This document shows, piece by piece, positions 1 to 6,054 of a stretch of 12,499 bases of DNA (its first letter is position 1; each line of letters begins with the position of its first letter). The position numbers and the translations under genes were made by a program. The stretch lies in contig DAOUHB010000129.1 of the NCBI GenBank assembly GCA_034428935.1, positions 1-12,499 of the forward strand. The letters are read 5' to 3'. Origin of the DNA: JAAYZQ01 sp034428935. GTDB taxonomy: Bacteria; Chloroflexota; Anaerolineae; JAAYZQ01. The notes below the pieces were generated by a model, which worked only from the letters and a program-made list of their open reading frames with translations, searched no databases and was not told the origin of the DNA.

Positions 1-156
1 CAGAAACACGCCTTTGCCCTGGCGTTGGCGCTCCCCAGCTGCGACAGCCTGGAGCTGGCACTGACCAGTTTGAAATTGTGCCTGGTGACGACCTGTAAGG
101 TCAATCGACGTCGAAAGCATCCCAGTACCTATCAACTACTGCTGAATGTGCCTTAA
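1..156 (+). CDS. possible C-terminal end of a gene entering from the left edge
   Basis: Frame 1 is open from the first base to a TAA at 154-156, giving 51 residues with no start codon needed inside the window. The visible tail is leucine-rich, then basic (NRRRKHPSTYQLL) and ends LLNVP. I do not recognise the family. A basic tail of this kind is compatible with a transposase C-terminus, but that is a guess. An inverted repeat begins 14 nt after the stop. A second frame is also open to about position 101, so this could equally be non-coding sequence. Sequence to the left of the window would settle it. Confidence 0.3.
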   Translation, partial: QKHAFALALALPSCDSLELALTSLKLCLVTTCKVNRRRKHPSTYQLLLNVP

Positions 157-169
157 CTTGATGCATATA

Positions 170-188
170 GGCAGGTGCGAGACCTGCC
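170..188. repeat. short inverted repeat (GGCAGGT / ACCTGCC)
   Basis: A perfect 7-bp inverted repeat with a 5-nt loop (GCGAG) lies just after the left-edge ORF and is followed by a C-rich run (CCCCTACCCC). Read on the minus strand, the GGGGCAGGTCTCGCACCTGCC pattern resembles short dispersed palindromes that I associate with Chloroflexota intergenic regions. No T-tract follows on either strand, so an intrinsic terminator is unlikely, although the hairpin could stabilise a 3' end. The rest of 157-290 shows nothing else I can name. Confidence 0.45.
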
Positions 189-293
189 CCTACCCCGAAT
201 TATCGAGAAGATGCGTCTCGACCCCCAGGGAGAGGCTCGCCGGGCAGTAGCCGAGAGCGACGGGAGGACCTCGCCAACGTATGCCGGACGCTC

Positions 294-322
294 TTGACAG
301 CGCGGCCCACCAATGTTATAGT
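294..322 (+). promoter_or_regulatory. sigma-70-type promoter for the ABM-domain gene
   Basis: A perfect -35 box TTGACA (294-299) is followed after 17 bp by TATAGT (317-322). A TG dinucleotide at 314-315 gives an extended -10. Transcription should start near 329, giving a leader of about 55 nt before the ATG at 385. The leader begins with a 6-bp hairpin (GCCTGC 334-339 with GCAGGC 346-351). Confidence 0.85.
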
Positions 323-384
323 GCGAGGCATCTGCCTGCGCGGATGCAGGCCAGGCTATGCAAATCCCGGACAAAGGAGGGACG

Positions 385-693
385 ATGATTGCACGTACCT
401 GGCATGGCGCCGTTCCCGATGCAAAAGCCGACGCCTACGAGACCTATCTGCAGCTCACGGGCATACCCGACTACGAGACCACGCCGGGCAACCGCGGGGT
501 ATTCATCCTGCGGCGCAGTGCCGGCGGCGTCACCGATTTCCTGCTCATCACCTTGTGGGACTCGTACGAAGCGATCCGCGCCTTTGCCGGCGACGACCCG
601 GAGCGCGCCCGCTACTACCCGGAGGACACCGAATATCTTCTCGAGCTCGAGCCGTCGGTCACCCACTACGAGGTAGCGTACCGCTCGCGTTGA
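385..693 (+). CDS. small dimeric alpha+beta-barrel (ABM-like) protein
   Basis: This 102-residue protein resembles the antibiotic-biosynthesis-monooxygenase/dimeric alpha+beta-barrel superfamily. It starts with a short strand (MIARTWHGAV), has an amphipathic helix at about 12-25, a central strand rich in hydrophobics (FLLITLWDS, 52-60), a second helix (YEAIRAFAGDD, 61-71) and an ERARYYPED segment, and ends in a final strand (HYEVAYRS). Members of this fold include heme-degrading and quinol monooxygenases as well as proteins with no known reaction, so the substrate cannot be inferred. The start is the ATG at 385, because AAAGGAGG (373-380) sits 4 nt upstream. An in-frame ATG at 358 overlaps the leader and lacks a ribosome-binding site. 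The protein has no signal peptide, so it is likely cytoplasmic. It has its own promoter and appears monocistronic. Confidence 0.82.
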   Translation: MIARTWHGAVPDAKADAYETYLQLTGIPDYETTPGNRGVFILRRSAGGVTDFLLITLWDSYEAIRAFAGDDPERARYYPEDTEYLLELEPSVTHYEVAYRSR

Positions 694-739
694 CTCGCGC
701 TGACAGGGCACGGCCGCACACCTCGGCTCCCGTCCTTGC

Positions 740-768
740 TTGACAGATGCCCCGTTCGCCGGTAGAAT
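740..768 (+). promoter_or_regulatory. sigma-70-type promoter for the B3/B4 protein-MFS operon
   Basis: TTGACA (740-745) is followed by 17 bp and TAGAAT (763-768). The expected transcription start is near 775, leaving a leader of about 28 nt with the Shine-Dalgarno ACAGGAGG before the ATG at 803. A TTG inside this -35 box extends the downstream reading frame upstream, but it cannot be the start codon of a transcript made from this promoter. Nothing else stands out in 694-802. Confidence 0.85.
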
Positions 769-802
769 CGTGGCATCCGGCAAGCACAGGAGGATGCGCA
801 CC

Positions 803-1477
803 ATGTTCGTCTTCACAGAGGCCTGGCGCCAGGCCTATCCCACTGCTGCTGTAGGGTTCCTGTGGATGCGGGGCGTCTCCAATCCCGAGGCGCACCCGGA
901 GCTGGATCGCCGCAAAGAGGAGCTGGAGGCCGAGCTGCGAGGGCGTTATGCCGGCCTCGACCGCGCTGCCCTCAAGGCCCTGCCCACCCTGGCGGCCTAT
1001 GCCGCCTACTACCGCCGCTTTGACAAGACCTATCACGTCCAGCACCAGCTCGAGTCCATCGTGTTGAAAAAGCGGTCCATTCCACGGGTGGCCGCCCTGG
1101 TGGAAGCCATGTTCATGGCCGAGCTGCAGAACCAGCTTCTGACCGCCGGCCACGACGCGGCCTTCGTCGAGCACCCGGTACGCGTCGACGTGGCGACCGG
1201 CAGCGAGGTCTATACCCTCATGAACGGCAGCGAGCAGGCGCTCAAGGCGGGCGACATGTACATCGCCGACGGCCAGGGCGTGCTGTCCAGCATCCTCTAC
1301 GGGCCCGACAGCCGCAGCCGCATCCGCCCCGAGACGCAGGAGGTGCTCTTTACCGTCTATGCCCCGCCGGGCATCGACCGTGCCGCCGTCCGCGCCCACC
1401 TGGACGACATCCGGTCCCTGGTGCAGGTCGTGAGCCCCGGCGCCGAGACGGTGGTCCACCAGTTGCTGCCAAAGTAG
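803..1477 (+). CDS. free-standing B3/B4 (PheRS beta-like, COG3382-type) domain protein
   Basis: This 224-residue soluble protein matches the stand-alone B3/B4 domain family, related to the editing module of the phenylalanyl-tRNA synthetase beta subunit. The recognisable core is at residues 69-118: YYRRFDKTY, a stretch ending VLKKRSIPRVAALVEA, then a helix and a GHD turn. This corresponds to the usual Y-r-x-G, R-x-P-x-i-N-x-l-V-D-a-x-N region. The C-terminal half (125-224) carries the strands VRVDVATGSE and LFTVYAPPG. The aminoacylation core is absent, so it is not a synthetase. A role in clearing mischarged tRNA is family-based inference. The ATG at 803 is 9 nt after AGGAGG (788-793). The ATG at 794 would abut that site and is less likely. 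The MFS gene follows 18 nt later, so the two are probably co-transcribed. Confidence 0.8.
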   Translation: MFVFTEAWRQAYPTAAVGFLWMRGVSNPEAHPELDRRKEELEAELRGRYAGLDRAALKALPTLAAYAAYYRRFDKTYHVQHQLESIVLKKRSIPRVAALVEAMFMAELQNQLLTAGHDAAFVEHPVRVDVATGSEVYTLMNGSEQALKAGDMYIADGQGVLSSILYGPDSRSRIRPETQEVLFTVYAPPGIDRAAVRAHLDDIRSLVQVVSPGAETVVHQLLPK

Positions 1478-1495
1478 CGCACGGCGCAAGCCTCG

Positions 1496-2749
1496 ATGGC
1501 ACACCCCTTCCGCCGCCTCTCCCCCATCACGGTCTATCTCGTCCTCGAATTTGCCGCGGCGCTCTTCTTTTCGCTGATCTTTACGGTCAACCTGATCTAT
1601 CACGTTACCGTCGTCGGCCTCAGCCCGCTGCAGCTCGTCCTGGTGGGCACCATCCTGGAGGCGACGGCCTTTGCCTTCGAGATCCCTACCGGCATCCTGG
1701 CCGACGTCAAGAGCCGGAAGCTGTCCATCATCATCGGCTACCTTCTCACGGGAGTCGCCTTTGTCGTCGAGGGCTCCTTTGCCACCTTTGCCGCCGTGGC
1801 CCTGTCCCAGGTCATCTGGGGCATCGGCTACACCTTTACCAGCGGCGCCACCCAGGCCTGGATCGCCGACGAGGTGGGAGAAGACCGCGTGGGCCCGGCC
1901 TTCATGCGCGGCTCCCAGGCCGCCCGCGCCGGCGGCCTGCTGGCCATTCCCCTCAGCGTTGTCGTGGGCATCATCAACGTACGACTGCCCATCGTCATCG
2001 GCGGCCTTCTGTTCCTGGCCCTGGCCGGCTTTCTGGCCCTTGCCATGGGCGAAGAGGGCTTCCGGCCCGCGCCTCCCGGCGAGCGCAGCACCTGGCGCAT
2101 GATGGCCGGGACCGTGGGCGACGCCCGGCGCCTCGTCGCCCGCCAGCCGGTTCTCCTCGCCCTGCTGGGCATCGGCCTCTTTTACGGGCTCTACAGCGAG
2201 GGATTCGACCGGCTGTGGACCGCTCACCTGCTGGAGAACTATCCGGCCCCCTTTGGCGGCAGGCTCGAGCCCGTGGTGTGGTTCGGCGCCCTGCGGGCGG
2301 TCGACGCCGTCCTCGGCCTGGCCGTCGTCGAATGGGCTCGCCGGCGCCTGGATACCGGCCGCGCCCGGTCCCTCGCCCGGGTGCTCATGGCCAGCGCCAC
2401 CCTCATCGTCGCCGGCCTGGCCCTCTTTGGCCTGGCGCGGGCCTTCTGGCTGGCCGTGGCTTGTTTCATCCTGGCCTCCACAATGCGCAGCCTGGTCACC
2501 CCCTTGCAAGACATCTGGATCAACCGGCGCATCGACGACCCCCAGGTGCGGGCGACCCTCTTTTCCGTCACCGGCCAGGTCGACGCCCTGGGCCAGATCG
2601 CCGGCGGACCCCTCGTGGGCGCCATCGGCAACGTCTCCATCCGCGCCGCCCTGGTGACCTCGGCAGCGCTCCTGCTGCCAGCGGTGCCCCTCTACGGCGT
2701 CGCCCTCCGCCGCAGCGGCGACGAGGTGCCGTCCGGCAGTCCCCCATAA
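1496..2749 (+). CDS. MFS-family efflux-type transporter
   Basis: This 417-residue integral membrane protein has about 12 hydrophobic segments in two halves, separated by a charged cytoplasmic loop at about 186-215. Residues 66-76 (GILADVKSRKL) form the MFS signature motif A in the loop between TM2 and TM3. The EIPTG just before it is typical of drug-efflux-like MFS members. Further helices can be read at about 84-105, 148-183, 217-233, 262-280, 296-330 and 364-402. The short, basic C-terminus ends at a TAA lying in the loop of a CCCCC/GGGGG hairpin. The substrate cannot be predicted. The ATG at 1496 lacks a strong Shine-Dalgarno site, consistent with translation coupled to the upstream B3/B4 gene 18 nt away. 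Confidence 0.85.
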   Translation: MAHPFRRLSPITVYLVLEFAAALFFSLIFTVNLIYHVTVVGLSPLQLVLVGTILEATAFAFEIPTGILADVKSRKLSIIIGYLLTGVAFVVEGSFATFAAVALSQVIWGIGYTFTSGATQAWIADEVGEDRVGPAFMRGSQAARAGGLLAIPLSVVVGIINVRLPIVIGGLLFLALAGFLALAMGEEGFRPAPPGERSTWRMMAGTVGDARRLVARQPVLLALLGIGLFYGLYSEGFDRLWTAHLLENYPAPFGGRLEPVVWFGALRAVDAVLGLAVVEWARRRLDTGRARSLARVLMASATLIVAGLALFGLARAFWLAVACFILASTMRSLVTPLQDIWINRRIDDPQVRATLFSVTGQVDALGQIAGGPLVGAIGNVSIRAALVTSAALLLPAVPLYGVALRRSGDEVPSGSPP

Positions 2750-2754
2750 GGGGG
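2741..2754 (+). terminator. weak hairpin over the MFS stop codon
   Basis: CCCCC (2741-2745) pairs with GGGGG (2750-2754) around a 4-nt loop containing most of the stop codon. There is no downstream T-tract, so this is at best a weak or Rho-assisted transcript end. Confidence 0.25.
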
Positions 2755-2834
2755 CGCGCTTGCCTGCCATTGACCACGAGGTAGTCGGTTCTTGAACTGC
2801 GAGGGGAAAAAGGTAAAAAACTTGTAACCAGGCC

Positions 2835-2863
2835 TTGACAAATGACCTGACCTGTGGTATATT
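2835..2863 (+). promoter_or_regulatory. strong orphan promoter with extended -10
   Basis: TTGACA (2835-2840), a 17-bp spacer and TATATT (2858-2863), with TG at 2855-2856, make this one of the best promoter matches in the window. It lies in A/T-richer sequence. It points right into a 250-nt stretch with no conventional gene, towards the 3' end of the oppositely oriented hpt gene. Transcription should start near 2870. Confidence 0.82.
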
Positions 2864-2869
2864 AGTATC

Positions 2870-3045
2870 TGCCCGGAGGGAACAAGTAGTATGCTCCCAA
2901 AGGGTGAGGGAGCCCCGAGTGATTGGAAGCTTTCTCGCAGTTTTCAGGTCAGCCGTGCATTAGCATGCCGATCTGGAAGTTCTGGAAGGTAAACTCGTTA
3001 AGATTGCGCGAGCAATGGACAAACGAGAGCCGGAAAGAATAGCGA
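2870..3045 (+). ncRNA. candidate structured small RNA (or small-protein mRNA)
   Basis: This is the expected transcript of the orphan promoter. Hairpin 1 is GCTCCC (2893-2898) with GGGAGC (2908-2913), loop 9. Hairpin 2 is GCAT (2958-2961) with ATGC (2966-2969), continued by two pairs across a bulge. Hairpin 3 is nested: CTCGTT (2994-2999) pairs with AACGAG (3022-3027), enclosing ATTGC (3003-3007) with GCAAT (3012-3016) capped by a GCGA tetraloop of the GNRA class. Nothing resembles RNase P RNA, tmRNA, 6S or SRP RNA as I know them. No clear intrinsic terminator follows, so the 3' end is uncertain and the RNA may run antisense into hpt. This is inference from sequence only. The remaining bases of 2755-2834 hold nothing I can name. 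Confidence 0.4.
2891..2992 (+). CDS. possible 33-residue small protein or leader peptide
   Basis: ATG at 2891 is preceded at a 10-nt spacing by GGAGGG (2875-2880), only a few bases after the predicted transcription start. It opens 33 codons to a TAA at 2990-2992. The product starts MLPKGEGAPSDWKL and ends in a Ser/Arg-rich stretch (CRSGSSGR). It has no membrane segment and no known motif. The GGGA of the Shine-Dalgarno region can pair with TCCC (2895-2898), in competition with the hairpin at 2893-2913, which would modulate access to the site. A second, overlapping short ORF (2965-3042, MPIWKFWKVNS) has no Shine-Dalgarno site. Chance ORFs of this size are common. Confidence 0.22.
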   Translation: MLPKGEGAPSDWKLSRSFQVSRALACRSGSSGR

Positions 3046-3111
3046 GGAAAGCAAGAAGGTCACTTGGGGCCCCTGTTTTTGTGCAAGAAACGCGACTTGA
3101 GCAGGGCTGCG

Positions 3112-3681
3112 TCAGCGAAGGAGCTCTGGCTTGAGGAGACCCACGAACGGCAGGTTGCGGTACCGCTCTCGAAAGTCCAGGCCGCAGCCCACCACGTGGC
3201 TGTCGGGCAGCTCGAATCCGCGGTATTTGAGGGGAGAATCCACCAGGCGCCGCCCCGGCTTGTCGAACAGGACGCAGACCTCCAGGCTCGCCGGCCCGCG
3301 GGCCTGAAGCGTGCTCAGCAGATAGCTCAGGGTCAGCCCCGTATCGATCACGTCCTCGACAAAGAGCACGTGGCGCCCGGTGATGGGCACATCCACGTCC
3401 TTTACCAGGCGCACGACGCCCCGGTCGCGCAGCGCGGCCGTGTAGCTGGACACGGCCAAAAAGTCGACCTCCACCGGGATGGTGATGGCGCGCAGCAGGT
3501 CGGCCATGAACAGGAAGACGCCCTTGAGGGCGCCCACGAGGAGCGGGTTCCGCCCCGCATAGTCCTGGGAGATTTGCTGGCCCAGGGCCAGCACCCGCTC
3601 GTGGATCTCGTCCTCCGAGATCAGCACTTGAGAGATGTCCGCCGCCAGCTCTCCATACGCCTCGACAGGGTGCCAGCTCAC
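3112..3681 (-). CDS. hpt: hypoxanthine(-guanine) phosphoribosyltransferase
   Basis: Purine salvage enzyme that transfers phosphoribose from PRPP to hypoxanthine or guanine, giving IMP or GMP in the cytoplasm. At 189 residues it is full length for bacterial Hpt. The PRPP-binding loop is VLFVEDVIDTGLTL (105-118). The pyrophosphate-loop LKG is at 52-54 and the flexible-loop SSY at 78-80. The base-contacting DK is at 140-141, and the C-terminal VGCGLDFRERYRNLP (164-178) matches the family's VGYGLDY...YRNLP, with Cys replacing the usual Tyr. The start is the GTG at 3681, with AAAGGA a few bases upstream overlapping the stop of the preceding gene (11 nt between the genes). It is the second gene of a two-gene operon. 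No convincing terminator follows, and a convergent promoter could make antisense RNA to its 3' end. Confidence 0.95.
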   Translation of the reverse strand: MSWHPVEAYGELAADISQVLISEDEIHERVLALGQQISQDYAGRNPLLVGALKGVFLFMADLLRAITIPVEVDFLAVSSYTAALRDRGVVRLVKDVDVPITGRHVLFVEDVIDTGLTLSYLLSTLQARGPASLEVCVLFDKPGRRLVDSPLKYRGFELPDSHVVGCGLDFRERYRNLPFVGLLKPELLR

Positions 3682-3692
3682 GATTCGTTCCT

Positions 3693-4061
3693 TTACCCTT
3701 GCGCCTCGCTGCCCGCGATGCGGGCCGCCTCCTGGTCAAACCCATACTTGAGCAGCAGCGATCGCAGATCCTGCCGCTTGAACAACTTGACCTTGACGTC
3801 GGGGTATAGCTCCTGAACGGTGCGCAGCTTCCGGTTCTTGGTCCTGATCAACTTTGGTCGCAGGGTCGTCAGCTCGATGTAAAGGTCTTGCTGTGGCAGG
3901 TAAAAATCGGGGGTAAATGCCTCCACTACGTTGCCCTCGTCGTCCCATTCCAGGACGAACGTGCGCGGCTCGTACTCCCACTCGATCCGGTAAAAGTCCA
4001 GGATGCGTGCAAACCGCTCTTCCGTTGGGTGTACAAACCGGCAGCTTTCTCGGCTCGACAT
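3693..4061 (-). CDS. PD-(D/E)XK-fold-like protein encoded with hpt
   Basis: This 122-residue protein looks like a minimal nuclease fold. It has a helix with Glu14 (HPTEERFARIL), a strand (TFVLEW, 34-39), FTPDFYLP (49-56) with Asp52, then LYIELT (60-65) with Glu63, and a basic helix containing TKNRK (74-78). It closes with VKLFKRQDLRSLLLKYG (91-107). The spacing D...E-x-[K] is that of PD-(D/E)XK enzymes, but the usual ExK lysine is replaced by Thr65. The nearby Lys70, Lys75 or Lys78 might substitute, or the protein may only bind nucleic acid. I recall the IELTT...KNRK pattern as conserved in proteins of this type, so it is probably not a local mutation. The start is the ATG at 4061, just after AAAGGAGG. 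An upstream in-frame extension covers the leader and is rejected. Function unknown. Confidence 0.75.
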   Translation of the reverse strand: MSSRESCRFVHPTEERFARILDFYRIEWEYEPRTFVLEWDDEGNVVEAFTPDFYLPQQDLYIELTTLRPKLIRTKNRKLRTVQELYPDVKVKLFKRQDLRSLLLKYGFDQEAARIAGSEAQG

Positions 4062-4145
4062 CGTGCCTCCTTTGCTTGCCGCCTTTTTCCCGGCGAATCT
4101 GGTCCTCGCCGACCAGTGCTCCTTTCGCCCTTGCCCATCCCTCAA

Positions 4146-4174
4146 ATTATATCACAACGTGGAGGTGCTGCAAA
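4146..4174 (-). promoter_or_regulatory. promoter of the PD-(D/E)XK-like/hpt operon
   Basis: On the minus strand TTTGCA (4174-4169) is followed after 17 bp by a perfect TATAAT (4151-4146), with TG at -15/-14 giving an extended -10. Transcription would start near 4139, leaving a leader of about 78 nt to the ATG at 4061. Confidence 0.75.
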
Positions 4175-4212
4175 GTTGAACACGGGTGTTTGCAAGCGCT
4201 GTTGTGAGGCAA

Positions 4213-4237
4213 CCCCTCCCCCCGGCCCCCTCCCCCC
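4213..4237 (-). repeat. dense G-quadruplex-forming motif
   Basis: The minus strand carries four long G-runs (6, 5, 6 and 4 G) separated by 1, 2 and 1 nt, a textbook potential G-quadruplex. It lies about 40 bp upstream of the hpt-operon -35 box and downstream of the DUF885 gene. It is part of a low-complexity C-rich/G-rich stretch of the sort often dispersed in GC-rich genomes. Confidence 0.7.
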
Positions 4238-4249
4238 GCGCTGCGCTCT

Positions 4250-4297
4250 CCCTCGGACACTGTCCTTTCCCTCGGACCCTGTTCCTCGGGACCAGGG
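4250..4297. repeat. short direct repeats and hairpin in the DUF885-hpt intergenic gap
   Basis: CCCTCGGAC occurs at 4250-4258 and again at 4269-4277, with a period of 19 bp and partial matching of the following bases (CTGTCC/CTGTTCC). The second copy runs into an imperfect hairpin (4277-4297: CCCTG...CAGGG, with an inner GTTC/GGAC stem). On the minus strand this could help end transcripts of the operon that finishes at 4374, but there is no T-tract. The remainder of 4298-4373 shows nothing recognisable. Confidence 0.4.
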
Positions 4298-4373
4298 CGG
4301 GACAAGCGCGGGGCCATGGCAAACGTCGGGGAGGAGAGTTTGCACAGGATATGGAGAAGCATAGGCTGTCGGG

Positions 4374-6041
4374 TCAAGCCAGTCCCAGTTGCCTGCGCAT
4401 CAACCTGGGCGGAAGCGAGCCGCAGCCCAGAATGGCGTCGTGGACCTGGCGCAGCGAAGCGCCGGGGTGCGCCCGGCGATAGTCGGCCACCAGGTCCAGG
4501 ATGGCCAGCTTGCCCATGAGGTACGACTGGGGCTGCGTGGGCGACATGGTGTAGCGCCGCACCTCGGCCTCGGCCTCGGGCCGCTGCAGGCCGCACTGCT
4601 CCACCAAAAAGCTTACCGCCTCGTCCACGCCCATGCCCCGGGTATGCAGCGACACGTCGAGGATGATGCGCCCCGCCCGCCACAACTGGTCGGACAGGCG
4701 CCCCAGGCGCTGGATGGGCCGCGCCAGGTAGCCCATTTGCTCCAACAGCTCTTCGCAGTAAAAGGCCCAGCCCTCGATAAACAGCGTCGCCAGCAGCGTG
4801 CCGGTCCGCCGGGCAAGGCGCGGCCGGCGGTTGGACCACACCAATTGCAGGTGGTGGCCCGGGTAGGCCTCGTGCAGGGCGGTGAGGGGCAGCTTGGCCC
4901 GGTAGTGTCGGCGCAACCGCTCCTCCTGTTCCTCCGGCGGCAGGGCAGGGTCCACGGGCGTCACCACAAAGATGCCTTCCTGCTTTTCCTCCAGGATGCC
5001 CGGCGGCATGTAGCCGGCAAAGGGGATGATGGGCTGCAAATAGGTGGGGGTCTCGACGATGCGCAGCACCTCGCCCTCGGGGATCGTCGCGATCTCGTGG
5101 TCGACGACGTACTGGCGGATGGCCGCCATCTCCTGGCGGTAGGCGTCCAGCAACTCCCCGGCGCCGGGGTGATCGGCCCGGGCCGCGGCCAGGATCTCGG
5201 GCGCGGAGAGGAAGGGGTCGATCTCGGCCGCCACGGCCGCCATCTGCTCCCGGGTCTGGTGAAACTGCTCCCAGCCGGTGGCCAGCAGCTCGTCCGCGTC
5301 GTAATCCACCATGTGCTCCTCGCGGAGCCGGGCGTCAAAGCCCTGGCGCCCCACGGCGAAATCGCCGGCAGCCACGGGCAGCACCTGGTCCCGCAGGTAG
5401 GCCGCATACCCGGCAAGGGCGTCGGCCGCCACCTGGCCCGCCTGGGCCAGGTCCTCCTGGAGGTCCGGCGCCGCCTCGGCGGCCATGGCGGGCAGCAGCG
5501 CCGCAAAGAGGGCCCCCGCTCCCTCGGCCTGCTCCAGGGCCACCTCGGCCCACACCGGCGGCACCGCCTCGGGCACGATGTTGGCCCGGGCCTGCGCCAG
5601 GACGCGGGGCACCTGCCGCACCCGGCCCAGGGCGGAGCGCAGCCGGTCGGCCAGGGGAGCAAACTCGAGCATGATAAGCAGCATCGCGCCGCCCACTGCC
5701 TCGTCCAGGTAGCCGCCCGGGTTACGCTCGTGGCTCTTGACCTCCTGGTAGTCGCGCGCGAACATGCCCAGCAGGTGCATGAACAACTGGCGGTCGATCT
5801 GGGCATCGAGCCCCAGCCGGTCGCCGTCGACGTCCTGGAGCTCGGCCAGCATGGCCTGCAGCCCCTGGTATTCCTCGTCCAGGGCCTCGGCGCTGCGGTC
5901 CGCGAGGCGGTCGTCCCAGCGGTGGTCGCCCATCTGGGTCGCACCCGTGGGGTTCCTCTCCATCAGCTCGGAGAGCATGGCGTCCATGCGCCGGTAGAGC
6001 GCTTCTTCGTAGTCAAGGTCCTGGGCAGGGTGAAGTGACAT
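4374..6041 (-). CDS. DUF885-family, zinc-metallopeptidase-like protein
   Basis: This 555-residue protein is full length for the DUF885 family, which is related to zinc metallopeptidases. The N-terminal half is mostly helical. The metal-site motif HEAYPGHH is at 390-397 and the second conserved block, EGWAFYCE, with its probable third ligand, is at 423-430. The family's C-terminal block SPTQPQSYLMGK is at 500-511, and the protein ends with GSLPPRLMRRQLGL. No signal peptide is visible in MSLHPAQDLDYEEAL, so it is likely cytoplasmic. A peptidase or carboxypeptidase reaction is a family-based expectation; the substrate is unknown. The ATG at 6041 follows AAAGGAGAAG and lies 13 nt after the nucleotidyltransferase stop, so it is the last gene of a three-gene operon. 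Its functional link to sugar activation is unclear. Confidence 0.88.
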   Translation of the reverse strand: MSLHPAQDLDYEEALYRRMDAMLSELMERNPTGATQMGDHRWDDRLADRSAEALDEEYQGLQAMLAELQDVDGDRLGLDAQIDRQLFMHLLGMFARDYQEVKSHERNPGGYLDEAVGGAMLLIMLEFAPLADRLRSALGRVRQVPRVLAQARANIVPEAVPPVWAEVALEQAEGAGALFAALLPAMAAEAAPDLQEDLAQAGQVAADALAGYAAYLRDQVLPVAAGDFAVGRQGFDARLREEHMVDYDADELLATGWEQFHQTREQMAAVAAEIDPFLSAPEILAAARADHPGAGELLDAYRQEMAAIRQYVVDHEIATIPEGEVLRIVETPTYLQPIIPFAGYMPPGILEEKQEGIFVVTPVDPALPPEEQEERLRRHYRAKLPLTALHEAYPGHHLQLVWSNRRPRLARRTGTLLATLFIEGWAFYCEELLEQMGYLARPIQRLGRLSDQLWRAGRIILDVSLHTRGMGVDEAVSFLVEQCGLQRPEAEAEVRRYTMSPTQPQSYLMGKLAILDLVADYRRAHPGASLRQVHDAILGCGSLPPRLMRRQLGLA

Positions 6042-6054
6042 GGGGCTTCTCCTT

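Noticed and set aside
294..743. 149-codon plus-strand frame overlapping the ABM-like gene
   Set aside because: It is Arg-rich out-of-frame sequence that begins inside the -35 box of a promoter.
740..802. N-terminal extension of the B3/B4 gene from a TTG at 740
   Set aside because: That TTG is the first part of the TTGACA box, and the transcript should begin near 775. ACAGGAGG fits the ATG at 803.
659..2770. 703-codon open frame on the minus strand opposite the B3/B4 and MFS genes
   Set aside because: Its product is a low-complexity Gly/Asp/Ala/Gln mixture without domains. It is the antisense shadow of GC-rich codons, and the plus-strand genes have promoters and recognisable families.
3043..3053. 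GAGGAAAG resembling the P4 segment of RNase P RNA
   Set aside because: The conserved continuation and the 3' partner ACAGAA segment are missing, and the position at the end of the putative transcript is wrong.
3057..3082. GGGGCCCC followed by TGTTTTTG as an intrinsic terminator
   Set aside because: The palindrome leaves no loop and no longer stem can be built, so a functional hairpin is unlikely.
3064..3816. 250-codon plus-strand frame opposite hpt
   Set aside because: It is an antisense shadow; hpt on the other strand has every catalytic motif.
4389..6038. 549-codon open frame on the plus strand opposite the DUF885 gene
   Set aside because: Composition is His/Gln/Val/Gly-rich with no motif, and it mirrors the real gene codon by codon. 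The minus strand carries HEAYPGHH and EGWAFYCE.
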